Shown: positions 16,041-24,036 of the stretch, one piece after another
Layout: every line of letters begins with the position of its first letter
Position numbering within the stretch: the stretch's first letter is position 1
From: Candidatus Hodarchaeota archaeon
GTDB lineage: Archaea > Asgardarchaeota > Heimdallarchaeia > Hodarchaeales > Hodarchaeaceae
Assembly: GCA_016839625.1 (NCBI GenBank)
Contig: JAEOTY010000026.1
Coordinates: forward strand, 1 to 38,172
Length of the DNA stretch: 38,172 bases
Reading direction: 5' to 3'
Notes under the pieces: generated by a model
The model's input: the letters and a program-made list of their open reading frames with translations, nothing else
Databases searched by the model: none
What the model was told of the DNA's origin: nothing
Position numbers and translations under genes: made by a program

Positions 16041-16646
16041 TTAAGAGGCGTTTCCAACCGTTTGTTTCCTAAAAATAGTCTGATAGATTGGTTGGGGACT
16101 AGATTTCATTAGGGTCTGTCCTATACTGGTTAATGCTTCTTTCAGATTGAACCCTGATTGTGCTGAAGTTGAAAAATATGGAATTTTGGATATCTGTGTT
16201 CGCTGACTAAGTTTTGAAATAATCTCTAATATTTCCTGATCACTAACTTGGATTTTTCCTGTTAGATCGCTCTTATTCCCTAAAATAATGAATGGAATCT
16301 CATATTTAAGATTTGATAGTATTTCTGTTTCCCATTTTTGTAAATTATGTAGTGAGAGGGGCCTTGTTTGGTCAAAGACCAGTATTGCTGCGTGGGAGCC
16401 ACGATAAAAAGCTGAACGTACAAATTCAAACCGTTGCTGTCCCGCAAGATCCCAGAATTGGAATTTTATAATTTGGCCGTCTATTAATTGCTCATAGGTC
16501 GCAATTTGACATCCAATTGTCACCTTATAATTGGTCTGGAATTCTTGACCAAGATACCTGTTAATAATCGAGGTTTTCCCTACTCCACCGTCACCGCAGA
16601 AAGAGAGCTTATATAACGAACCATTATTGTTATCAATCTCTGTCAT
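16041..16646 (-). CDS. Rab/Ras-like small GTPase
   Basis: A 201-residue small GTPase with all G motifs: G1 GDGGVGKTS (18-26), switch I Thr43 (YKVTIG), G3 WDLAGQ (65-70) with the catalytic Gln70, G4 NKSD (124-127), and G5 STSA (159-162). The FWDLAGQ and the YRGSHAAILVFD pattern are closest to Rab/Ras-type GTPases. The C-terminus (QTVGNAS) has no cysteine, so it cannot be prenylated like eukaryotic Rab. A TATA-like TTAAATA (16671-16677, minus strand) lies about 25 bases before the ATG and no Shine-Dalgarno is seen, consistent with a leaderless mRNA. Asgard genomes are rich in such GTPases; its effector is unknown. Confidence 0.95.
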   Translation of the reverse strand: MTEIDNNNGSLYKLSFCGDGGVGKTSIINRYLGQEFQTNYKVTIGCQIATYEQLIDGQIIKFQFWDLAGQQRFEFVRSAFYRGSHAAILVFDQTRPLSLHNLQKWETEILSNLKYEIPFIILGNKSDLTGKIQVSDQEILEIISKLSQRTQISKIPYFSTSAQSGFNLKEALTSIGQTLMKSSPQPIYQTIFRKQTVGNAS

Positions 16647-16670
16647 AGTTAGTTAGTCCATGAAGTGTAT

Positions 16671-16677
16671 TATTTAA
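16671..16677 (-). promoter_or_regulatory. TATA-like box for leaderless GTPase mRNA
   Basis: The minus strand reads ACCTTAAATAATAC here, a BRE-plus-TATA-like element whose centre lies about 28 bases before the GTPase ATG. Transcription would begin at or next to the start codon, and the short gap lacks a ribosome-binding site. Confidence 0.55.
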
Positions 16678-16745
16678 GGTAGCTATCTTTGATATCTTCA
16701 AATATTTAACTGGAGAATCTCTCCGAACATCTACGAAAATCGAAA

Positions 16746-16955
16746 GTGATTTTTAAGATGAGTACTTAAGAATTAAAACTTTCTCTTGATGAGATGTTGT
16801 AAGTTGTCGATCAATTGGAGACTGATGCTCGTGGTGCTTTAGATGCAGGTATGTATGGAGTATGGATAAACTGTACTAATCAAATTCATCAGAATTCTAA
16901 TATAATCACGATACAGAGACTTACAGGACTCCTCAAAGATGTTGAAAAGCTTTAA
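16746..16955 (+). pseudogene. HAD-family hydrolase C-terminal remnant with two in-frame TAA
   Basis: One frame can be followed for about 70 codons through two TAA stops (16767-16769 and 16800-16802). It reads IFKMST, stop, ELKLSLDEML, stop, then VVDQLETDARGALDAG, MYGVWINC and a C-terminal helix to a final TAA at 16953. This is the end of a haloacid-dehalogenase-like phosphatase. Its motif IV is normally VGDSxxxDxxGAxxAG, and here the Gly before the first Asp has become Val. The N-terminal catalytic DxD half is absent. It lies between the divergent GTPase promoter and the 3' end of the MBL gene. Confidence 0.7.
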
Positions 16956-16975
16956 GTAGCTTGTCGAAAACTAAA

Positions 16976-17995
16976 TCATTGGAAGTGATCACCAATTAAT
17001 CCAATTCGATGATAATACTCCAAATGCTTGAGATCGTGAGAGGTTACTAAATGAATTCTCTCTTTTGGGTTATTCCAGATTTTATCGAAAAGCCATCTTA
17101 GCTGGTGACCTAAAAATCTTCCATTTTCATATCTGATTAACATTCCGATCCTTGAATGATTTTTGAGCTGTTCAATGTTAATTAGATTCCAGGCAATGTC
17201 ACCTATGAATAGAAATTCTTCACCATTTTTCAATTGAACAAAAATCATCTGGGATCCACAACTATGGCCAGGAGCTTTAATTAAGACAATTCCTGGAGCA
17301 AGAACATGATAGCGATCATATTCTAATGGAATATAATCATCCCAAATCTCTTGTGGAAACTCTGCCATCTTAATTGTATGACCAGAGACTTGTTCTGAGG
17401 TTAGGACAGTTTTCTTCATGAGTTCATCGATATGAGGTGATTGGGCTATCCCACCTATATGATCCCAATGCTCATGAGTCGTTAGAATAAAATCAGCTTC
17501 TAGCAATGCTTTCTGCATAATGTTGAAGTTCTTCTCATAAAAAGCCTTTCCCTTGATTCCCAAGACTTTAAAACGACAGAACTTATCATACAACACTTTA
17601 TTGAAAGGACATTCAATGATAATAGTTTTATCGTTGAATACTACCTGAAATGATGCAAAAGAAATGTGAAAATTTTGAGGTGCTCCTCCAGCAACTACAA
17701 TCCAGTCTGGAATTTCACCCTCTGCTACGATTAAACTGTTCAATTGAGTTGGGAGTTGACTCTGTTCTGATTTAGCTAGGTTTCTGACAACCTCAAGATC
17801 CAAGGCAAAATTGGAAACTATGGGGATAACATTTCTCTCAAACAGGAAGTATTCCAATAAACAAAGAGTGCCTGAAAGAAAAACAATCAGGAGAGTTGTG
17901 GGCAAACTCAAATATGAGAATGTAAATCCAACTATGGAAAAAAGAAAACTGAAGGCACATACGATTCTTAAGCCCTTTCTCAATCGCATCCTCAT
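16976..17995 (-). CDS. Membrane-anchored metallo-beta-lactamase-fold hydrolase
   Basis: A 339-residue protein. Two hydrophobic helices near the N-terminus (about residues 9-28 and 30-50) precede an MBL domain. The zinc signature THEHWDH lies near residues 173-179, with the later ligands in APGHSCGS, FIGDIAW and TSHD. The intact HxHxDH motif points to a hydrolytic two-zinc enzyme, not to the iron-binding HxExD form of flavodiiron proteins. The substrate is unknown. An AGGTGGAG site lies just before the ATG. It starts 10 bases after the flavodoxin-ferredoxin gene and shares its TetR-operator promoter. Confidence 0.85.
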   Translation of the reverse strand: MRMRLRKGLRIVCAFSFLFSIVGFTFSYLSLPTTLLIVFLSGTLCLLEYFLFERNVIPIVSNFALDLEVVRNLAKSEQSQLPTQLNSLIVAEGEIPDWIVVAGGAPQNFHISFASFQVVFNDKTIIIECPFNKVLYDKFCRFKVLGIKGKAFYEKNFNIMQKALLEADFILTTHEHWDHIGGIAQSPHIDELMKKTVLTSEQVSGHTIKMAEFPQEIWDDYIPLEYDRYHVLAPGIVLIKAPGHSCGSQMIFVQLKNGEEFLFIGDIAWNLINIEQLKNHSRIGMLIRYENGRFLGHQLRWLFDKIWNNPKERIHLVTSHDLKHLEYYHRIGLIGDHFQ

Positions 17996-18005
17996 TCTTC
18001 TCCAC

Positions 18006-18908
18006 CTAGGAACTTACTTTGCAATACACTGCAGATTTCGGTTCTTCATTACTAGGAAGGGGCCCATGACCTGCAGCAGCTTTTGAGAGAAGTTGATTCC
18101 ACCGATTCCAATTCATATCAAAGGTTATTGCATCATTTGGACAATGAGAGACACAGGAGCCACAATGAATACAACTTGGACTTCCCTTAGGAATGGTTGG
18201 CATCTTATCAATCATCTCAATTCTTTGAACGGGACAATTTGTGGAACACTTCCCACAGTGGATGCATTTGTCGTAATCTATTACTTGTTTGGGGTAAAGG
18301 TGGTTTTGCCAAAGTTTTTCTCGAAAAAGTAGTTTGGCTTTAATTCGAACCTTTAATTTCTGATAACAGAATTCCTTGGAAGCGTCCACATACTCCTTAC
18401 CATTCAGAATTTTGTTTGATAACTCTTCGATTAAATACCTGATTTCGTCTCCAGGCATTCCCTCATTTACCTTCACCGTAATTTGCGGTAATTTTGTCAA
18501 AGAGTGTTGAGAATTGATCTTCATTCCCGCGATGGGTATTCGACCTGCTTTTTTCAAGAGGTTTCCTGCTTCTTGGAGAGCTACACCCGAATTTATTCCT
18601 CCATAAGTTATGAAAGGAATGGCCAATTTTCCCCACCCATTATTTGGTGGAGGTAAGGATTTAATGAGATCTTGGACATTGTAATGCAGGTGATGGGCAT
18701 AAACAGGAGATCCAACACAAAGTAGGTCATGTTCCTTAACATGTTGCTTTAAATATTGACCAAATGTTCCGTACCTGAATAATCCTTTGGTTCTTGTAAT
18801 ATCAACGATTTGAACACTAATATTTTTCTCTAAAAGATGCTTTTCTAACATCTTAGCTACTTTCAAGGTATTTCCAGAAGGACTGAATACAATAATTGCT
18901 ATTTTCAT
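18006..18908 (-). CDS. EFR1-type flavodoxin-ferredoxin fusion protein
   Basis: A 300-residue electron carrier. The N-terminal ~180 residues are a flavodoxin domain starting IAIIVFSPSGNTLKVA, with the second FMN loop in LLCVGSPVYAHHLHYN and a late FITYGGINSG. The C-terminal part holds two 4Fe-4S motifs, CIHCGKCSTNCP and CIHCGSCVSHCP. This is the architecture of proteins annotated as EFR1-family ferredoxins. It could move low-potential electrons, or sense redox state. It is the first gene of an operon with the MBL hydrolase. Two operator palindromes lie between its ATG and its TATA-like box. The ATG lacks a clear Shine-Dalgarno. Confidence 0.9.
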   Translation of the reverse strand: MKIAIIVFSPSGNTLKVAKMLEKHLLEKNISVQIVDITRTKGLFRYGTFGQYLKQHVKEHDLLCVGSPVYAHHLHYNVQDLIKSLPPPNNGWGKLAIPFITYGGINSGVALQEAGNLLKKAGRIPIAGMKINSQHSLTKLPQITVKVNEGMPGDEIRYLIEELSNKILNGKEYVDASKEFCYQKLKVRIKAKLLFREKLWQNHLYPKQVIDYDKCIHCGKCSTNCPVQRIEMIDKMPTIPKGSPSCIHCGSCVSHCPNDAITFDMNWNRWNQLLSKAAAGHGPLPSNEEPKSAVYCKVSS

Positions 18909-18926
18909 AAAGAACTCAACTCACTC

Positions 18927-18950
18927 AACAGCGAACAATCGTTCGTTGTT
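18927..18950. promoter_or_regulatory. TetR operator copy 1
   Basis: A 24-base near-perfect palindrome with core GCGAACAATCGTTCGTTGTT (18931-18950). It matches copies 2 and 3, including the half-site GTTCGTT or AACGAAC. It lies in the 5' leader of the flavodoxin-ferredoxin gene. Confidence 0.75.
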
Positions 18951-18956
18951 AATTTT

Positions 18957-18980
18957 ATTAGCGAGCTATTGTTCGTTATT
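18957..18980. promoter_or_regulatory. TetR operator copy 2
   Basis: A second 24-base copy, core GCGAGCTATTGTTCGTTATT (18961-18980), 30 bases from copy 1 centre to centre. It lies where transcription should start, about 25 bases from the TATA-like element at 18986-18993, so a bound repressor would block initiation. Confidence 0.75.
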
Positions 18981-18985
18981 GAGAT

Positions 18986-18993
18986 ATATAAAT
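18986..18993 (-). promoter_or_regulatory. TATA-like box of flavodoxin-ferredoxin/MBL operon
   Basis: The minus strand reads CACATTTATATATCTC here. Its position, directly upstream of the two operators and about 80 bases before the ATG, makes it the likely promoter core of the operon. Confidence 0.5.
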
Positions 18994-19094
18994 GTGGTTA
19001 TATAGGCAAATTATCGTACTAATTTTACCATATTCGCCTTCACAAAAGTAGGTTGTGGATAATATTAAAAATAAGTAACATATATTGGCAAAAT

Positions 19095-19700
19095 TTACTG
19101 AAAGAATTGAGACATCCCGAGTACGTGGTATTTCATTAATGCTTGGACATTATAATCTACCCATTTGTCATTGATATAGTGTCTCGAGATTTCTAGTAGC
19201 CCCTCTAACAAATTTCTTGCCAGAATATGAAATATGAAAGTATCTGCTAAATCCTTAGTCTCTGTGTTTTCAATTGCGTGTAAATGCTCTGTGAAATGTT
19301 TTTCAATTACTACTACTAATTCTTCCTGAAAATTTTCATATTTTGTACCTTGACTTCCCTCCATAATCAGCAAAAATTCCTCTCGATGATTCTTTATTAA
19401 ATCTCGAATTGGTTGTGCAATTAAATTACTGACTTGTTCGAAAAAATATTCCCTTCCGATTTCCTTCTCTGTTCTCATAAGATCTCTTATCAGATTGTTT
19501 ATAATATCGTAAACTCCATCCGTAATTGAGTAAAATAATTTCTCTTTGCTATTAAAATAATTATATAGATTACTTGTACTGATTTGAGCATTCTGAGCGA
19601 TCTTTCTCATTGACGCATTTAAAAATCCCTTTAGCATAAATTCACTGAGAGCCGCATGTTTTATCCTCTCCTTCCTTTCTTTTTTTAGAATCTGAACCAA
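19095..19700 (-). CDS. TetR-family regulator of the flavodoxin-ferredoxin/MBL operon
   Basis: A 201-residue TetR repressor. The helix-turn-helix is in ALSEFMLKGFLNASMRKIA and ISTSNLYNYFNSKEKLFYSI, followed by a helical ligand domain. The start is a TTG; no ATG is available in frame before the DNA-binding domain. Its own promoter carries one copy of the 24-base operator (19774-19797) and the downstream operon carries two, which supports autoregulation and control of the operon in one circuit. It is transcribed in the same direction, about 190 bases before the operon it seems to control. The inducer is unknown. Confidence 0.9.
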   Translation of the reverse strand: MVQILKKERKERIKHAALSEFMLKGFLNASMRKIAQNAQISTSNLYNYFNSKEKLFYSITDGVYDIINNLIRDLMRTEKEIGREYFFEQVSNLIAQPIRDLIKNHREEFLLIMEGSQGTKYENFQEELVVVIEKHFTEHLHAIENTETKDLADTFIFHILARNLLEGLLEISRHYINDKWVDYNVQALMKYHVLGMSQFFQ

Positions 19701-19773
19701 ATTACATCCTGACCAATTTATTATTTTCCTTAAAGCTAATCAATTGAGTTAGTAATACGAAATTAGCCATTTT

Positions 19774-19797
19774 AATAACGAACGATGGTACGTTGAT
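19774..19797. promoter_or_regulatory. TetR operator copy 3 (tetR promoter)
   Basis: A third copy of the 24-base palindrome, AATAACGAACGATGGTACGT onward, overlapping the upstream edge of a TATA-like ATTTTAATAA (19769-19778) that would drive the TetR gene. One arm is less well kept than in copy 1. Confidence 0.65.
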
Positions 19798-19863
19798 ATA
19801 ATTTAATAACTATTTTTATTACCTCAATTATTTCATAAGAGGGTTATTAACAGTCTACTACTG

Positions 19864-20258
19864 CTACAAATAACCGTGCCATTCCAAAGTCCTGTTAACT
19901 AGTTTTAGTGAACCATCTTCAATGTAATAGAATATCTCCTGAACAATGGGAAAGAGAGACCAATTTTCACGAGTTAAATATCTAGTTCCTTATCATTAGG
20001 GGTGAAAATGCGGTTACTAGTGTCTTATGATTAAAAAAATCCTCCCAGAGCGAATGTATTTGCAATGATCCAAGCAAAAATTAAAGCATTGAAACTGTTG
20101 CTGTATGTTACACACAGTATAGCTGAGCTTAACTCATTTCCCCATAGTTACAAACTCTTTTGCTTCTTGAGTAAATTCAATCCATTTCTCAATGAGAGCT
20201 GATGGAATGATAACCCATTCACAACAACTCCACGAGCTTATTAAAAGAATAAGAGGTC
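19864..20258 (-). pseudogene. Degraded coding sequence in several frames
   Basis: Three protein-like pieces follow each other on the minus strand between the chemoreceptor stop and the TetR promoter. The first (to the stop at 20134) reads CCEWVIIPSALIEKW then IEFTQEAKEFVTMGK. In the next frame, 20140-20031 reads LWGNELSSAILCVTYSNSFN then LIFAWIIANTFALGGFF and stop. A third, 19989-19864, reads ENWSLFPIVQEIFYYIEDG then LKLVNRTLEWHGYL and stop. None has a start. The first two can be joined by one frameshift. I do not recognise the parent gene, and it may be more than one. The rest of this 560-base gap shows only the TetR promoter. Confidence 0.35.
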
Positions 20259-20260
20259 GA

Positions 20261-21757
20261 TTACTTTTCGTTGCTAAATGCTGCTGATAATTCTTCTGCA
20301 AGATTGTTAAGACGTTCGGCTTTTTGGGTTAAAAGATCCATTGATGCGATCTGTTCCTCTGTTGCTGCCGCAACTTCCTCACTAGAAGCACTAAATTCTT
20401 CTGATTGAGATGCAAAGGTTGTTAGTGATTCTTGGAATCCTAAAATACCTGAACTCATGTTCGAAACTGTTTCCTTCATGAGATTATTAACATTAACAGC
20501 ATTTATCTTTGTTTCTTCAGCTAATCGCCTAACATTATCAGCTACAACAGCAAATCCCCTACCGTATTCTCCAGCCCGAGCAGCTTCGATGGCAGCATTG
20601 AGAGCTAGAATATTTGTTTGACCTGAAATGTCTTCTATTACCCCTAAAGTCGAGTCGATATTGTTGATGGCTTCATTTAATGAAATTGATACTCTTTCAA
20701 CATCCTCAATAGTACGACTCGAAGCTTCAGACTGAGTTGCAGCACCTCTACTAATCTGTTGAATAGTTGCAGCAATTTCATTACTAACGGAATCTACCTC
20801 TTTGGCAATTGAAGTTACATCTTCAGCTAATATGACAACATTATCAGTCGAATTCTTAATAGTACTAATAATCGAAGTTAATCGATGAACTCTGGCGTTA
20901 TGCATTTGAACTAAGTGACCTATCTCATCAAAGGACTTTAACTCAAGAGCTTTGTACCGTTGTTCATCTATTGATGAAGTAGTCCTCAACATATTTTTGG
21001 TTATCTCTTTCATTCGTGGATTTGAGGATCTGTAAATGAGCCAATGCGAGCTAATCGCAATTAAGAAGAGTATCGTGAGAATAATAACGTCAGGTTCTGA
21101 AATTTCTCTCTCTTTCTTGGTTAGAATCATGTTTGTTGTGTAACTCAAAAAACCAGCAAGTAAAAAAAGGCCTGTAAACAAATTTTTTTGAGAAATAGAG
21201 AAAGTAGGAAAAAATTCTATCTCATTTATATCAAGTAGGTCGTTAATAATCGGTGCCAACTTTCGATCCAAGATACCTTCCATTACATGGAAAGCAGGTG
21301 GACCAAAAATTGCGGGTAAATAGATCGATGTCATTGCCCAACTAATAATATTAATCTCGTCGAATGTTTCAACAATGAAATAATAAAGAAATAAAAAGAG
21401 AGAAGCGGTAAAGAACATAAATGGAACATAGATTAGCTGAAAGTATCGGCGATATTTAACCACAGTACGACGAATTTCTTTTTCATTTGATAAATACAAG
21501 GAATGAAGGAGTCTTTGAAAGACTAAAAAGAGCATAATAATATATGGAATACTAAATAAACAGAAGAAGATTCCTTGCATGATTACAGTTTCCATTGAGT
21601 AAGGTTCAGCCCCAACCGAAAAAGATTGGATGAATGATTGTATCCATGAAAAAATAAAAGCTGGGATAACTGTTAGTGAAACACCAGCTAGGATCAGGAA
21701 TATTAATGTAGAATTATACGATGCTTCTTGAATCGATTTAACGGTATCTTGTCCCAT
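20261..21757 (-). CDS. Methyl-accepting chemotaxis-type receptor with 6-TM input domain
   Basis: A 498-residue chemoreceptor-like protein. Six hydrophobic segments fill residues 12-250 with only short loops, so the input domain is membrane-embedded and not a large extracellular sensor. A HAMP-like linker ends in [14 protein letters not shown] (about 270-285). The cytoplasmic signalling helices contain the conserved tip region [20 protein letters not shown] (about 380-400). No CheA, CheW or motility gene is in the window, so its output is unknown. An AGGAAG site lies before the ATG. The coiled-coil signalling part is well kept, suggesting a working gene. Confidence 0.9.
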   Translation of the reverse strand: MGQDTVKSIQEASYNSTLIFLILAGVSLTVIPAFIFSWIQSFIQSFSVGAEPYSMETVIMQGIFFCLFSIPYIIMLFLVFQRLLHSLYLSNEKEIRRTVVKYRRYFQLIYVPFMFFTASLFLFLYYFIVETFDEINIISWAMTSIYLPAIFGPPAFHVMEGILDRKLAPIINDLLDINEIEFFPTFSISQKNLFTGLFLLAGFLSYTTNMILTKKEREISEPDVIILTILFLIAISSHWLIYRSSNPRMKEITKNMLRTTSSIDEQRYKALELKSFDEIGHLVQMHNARVHRLTSIISTIKNSTDNVVILAEDVTSIAKEVDSVSNEIAATIQQISRGAATQSEASSRTIEDVERVSISLNEAINNIDSTLGVIEDISGQTNILALNAAIEAARAGEYGRGFAVVADNVRRLAEETKINAVNVNNLMKETVSNMSSGILGFQESLTTFASQSEEFSASSEEVAAATEEQIASMDLLTQKAERLNNLAEELSAAFSNEK

Positions 21758-22090
21758 TTTTTTGCTTCCTATCGTTTGATTATTAAAATCTCATTCCCTT
21801 GACTTAAAAACTTTCTTTAATAAGAACGAGTTTATGTCGTGCGTTACTGCTTCTACCTCAATATAGAACCGCCACGATTTTTTCCTTTTTCTGATGATGG
21901 TGGATGAGAATATGTTTCAAAAAACGGACTTGAAATAGTGGGGTATTTAATCCTGAATAGGTTATTGGTCAAAGAGTAAAATCAGAATTCTGAGTCAGGA
22001 GAAAATGAAATGATCAGAATAATCACACTGGAACTTTTTACTTTAAAACTCCTCATTTTAGTATCATCTTTTTCATAAAGGAATCATTCT
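21758..22090. other. Intergenic region, no gene seen
   Basis: About 330 bases between the chemoreceptor start and the stop of the HGSNAT-like gene. It carries TATA-like TTTTTAAG on the minus strand near 21803-21811, a likely chemoreceptor promoter. I see no protein-like frame or RNA gene. Confidence 0.4.
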
Positions 22091-23269
22091 TCAAATATAC
22101 TTGAGTGGAGAATCAAAATATCTCTTCTTAATCATCTGAAACCTAAGACAAAGAGGGTGCAAGATCATCAGCCCTAAAAACCACACAATTAGTGTCGTTA
22201 AGAGAGAAAAGGAGTTTAATAAACTGAAGGTTATTGGAACAATGCTATAAAGATACAGATGTGCAACATAGAAAAAAAGAGGCGTCGTTCCGAACACAAC
22301 AATAGGAATTGTCCACTTCTGAAACCACAATTGATTTTGGAGCTTGAATCCTGCAGAGAGAGCTAGACACATACCGCCTAATGTCCAGAAGAGAAATACT
22401 AAACTGGGAGGGTATTTCGCAAGAAGAAAAAAATGGTCTAATGAGAAGCTTTCAGCAGCAAGATAATTAAATGGCCAACCACCAGGGATATTTATTGGTC
22501 CTATTCTAAAAATGACGAAGGCACCAAGACAAAAGGCACCAATAATCGCTAGGCGTTTAGCAATAAGCTGATTACCATTTGATAATTGCTGTTGCTTCTG
22601 TACCCAGTGGCCAAACACATAACCTAACCCCATGATGCCTATCCATGGTATCAGAGGATATAAACCATAAGGCCATACGGGATCGAAAAAAGCTACTTGA
22701 AAGTAATACAGAGATGCAGGAAGTGCGAAAGCTATATCAGAATAGACAAAATAAAACATAAGGGGAGAGAACAGAAGTAAAGTTAGGGAAAACACCAAAA
22801 TTGCTCGAGTTGGTAACAGTCGTAGGAAAGCAAAGATTATAATCCCAATACCTATACAGGCAAGAACGCCGAAATAGAATGGAGCAGCGCTAAAAATTAA
22901 GGCTATTAAAGTCCATTCAATCGCTAAAAGAACAAGCCCTCGTATAATAAAGTGTTTTGTAATTTCCCATTCCGTTGTTCCTTTTTTCAATCGATTTACC
23001 TCACTGAGAGCCAAACTAGTTCCAGCTAAAAATATAAAGGTTGGAGCACACCAATGGGAGACAAATCTTACTAGGAACTGTAACAAATCAGGAAAAATTG
23101 GACGGAAGCCTTGTAATCCTTCCATACTACCTCTCCCTTCATTCCAGTATAAGGATGCATGATCAAGGGCCATCAAAACTACAGCTAATCCGCGAACGAA
23201 ATCAATCGTTAAGACACGATGAGGTAGCGAAGCTTTCCCTCCTTTAGTTTCAGTAATATTCATTTTCAT
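22091..23269 (-). CDS. HGSNAT/DUF1624-like multi-pass acyltransferase
   Basis: A 392-residue membrane protein with about ten helices. The N-terminus RVLTIDFVRGLAVVLMALDH is the signature of the heparan-alpha-glucosaminide N-acetyltransferase catalytic family (DUF1624), in which a conserved His at the first helix, here in ALDHASLYWN, carries the acetyl group across the membrane. The archaeal substrate is probably a sugar of the cell surface, but that is inference. It starts 33 bases after the HAAS-RDD gene and belongs to the PadR-led operon. Confidence 0.8.
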   Translation of the reverse strand: MKMNITETKGGKASLPHRVLTIDFVRGLAVVLMALDHASLYWNEGRGSMEGLQGFRPIFPDLLQFLVRFVSHWCAPTFIFLAGTSLALSEVNRLKKGTTEWEITKHFIIRGLVLLAIEWTLIALIFSAAPFYFGVLACIGIGIIIFAFLRLLPTRAILVFSLTLLLFSPLMFYFVYSDIAFALPASLYYFQVAFFDPVWPYGLYPLIPWIGIMGLGYVFGHWVQKQQQLSNGNQLIAKRLAIIGAFCLGAFVIFRIGPINIPGGWPFNYLAAESFSLDHFFLLAKYPPSLVFLFWTLGGMCLALSAGFKLQNQLWFQKWTIPIVVFGTTPLFFYVAHLYLYSIVPITFSLLNSFSLLTTLIVWFLGLMILHPLCLRFQMIKKRYFDSPLKYI

Positions 23270-23302
23270 CCATCATCTGCATTTTTTGAAAATGGCAAAC
23301 GT

Positions 23303-24016
23303 CTATTTCTTGACAACGATCGTTTCAGCTAGGATATCAGTAGCTTTCTGATATTCTCCTTGTCCTCTCTCATTCATCAGCATGCCAAGAATGATATCGA
23401 ACACCAAGAATTCGGCAATACCTGGTAATTTAGAAAAATTGCGAACTATTGCTTGTTTCCACGTTAATCTGATCCCTGAAAGATCAACCGCTTGTAGCCC
23501 GAAAAGCTTTTTTCCGATTGTCGCAGAAAATATCTTTTCAAAAACGATAAAATATGCAGCAGGAATTATCACCGTCCCTAAAGCATAAAGAAGAGCCAAA
23601 AAACCTAATATTAGAAATGATCCTAGGTCCTGGTCAAACTGTTCGAATACTTCACCTAGTTCGTTTAATGTTAGGAATTGCCATAGATCGATGCCTAAGA
23701 TTATTACAAATCCGAAAATCAGATATAGAAGACAAATGCTAGCAATTAAGAGGACATCAATTACAAAAGCAAGAGTACGGATGCCCCATCTAGCAGGTTT
23801 TGTGCCCCAATCATGAGAGACACTTAAATTCTTAGCCACCTCATGAGGGGATCCATACACAAGATCTGGTGCTCTATTGTCCGTTTGAAGGGTATCCTGA
23901 ACTTCCTGACGTAACTCCTTCAAAATAGGTTTTTTTTTCTCGTTCGAATAAGGTAATAAACGATCTATTTCCTGAATATAGGAAGAAATTGGATCTGACA
24001 ACTTATTTTTCGACAT
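23303..24016 (-). CDS. HAAS-RDD membrane protein
   Basis: A 237-residue protein with two parts. Residues 1-70 form a HAAS-like helical domain (YIQEIDRLLPYSNEKKKPI, LRQEV, GSPHEVAKNLS), typical of proteins paired with PadR regulators. Residues 78-225 are an RDD-type membrane domain with RWGIRTLAFVIDVLLI, long hydrophobic helices, and SATIGKKLFGLQAVD and WKQAIVRNFSKLPG. HAAS proteins often act as partners or anti-regulators of PadR (family knowledge). The gene lies between PadR (20 bases upstream) and the HGSNAT-like gene. Confidence 0.85.
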   Translation of the reverse strand: MSKNKLSDPISSYIQEIDRLLPYSNEKKKPILKELRQEVQDTLQTDNRAPDLVYGSPHEVAKNLSVSHDWGTKPARWGIRTLAFVIDVLLIASICLLYLIFGFVIILGIDLWQFLTLNELGEVFEQFDQDLGSFLILGFLALLYALGTVIIPAAYFIVFEKIFSATIGKKLFGLQAVDLSGIRLTWKQAIVRNFSKLPGIAEFLVFDIILGMLMNERGQGEYQKATDILAETIVVKK

Positions 24017-24036
24017 GATAATAACGTCCTTCTCAA

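Noticed and set aside
16976-18908. A split flavodiiron protein (MBL plus flavodoxin)
   Set aside because: The MBL domain has the zinc hydrolase motif HEHWDH, not the HxExD iron site of flavodiiron proteins, and the partner is a ferredoxin fusion.
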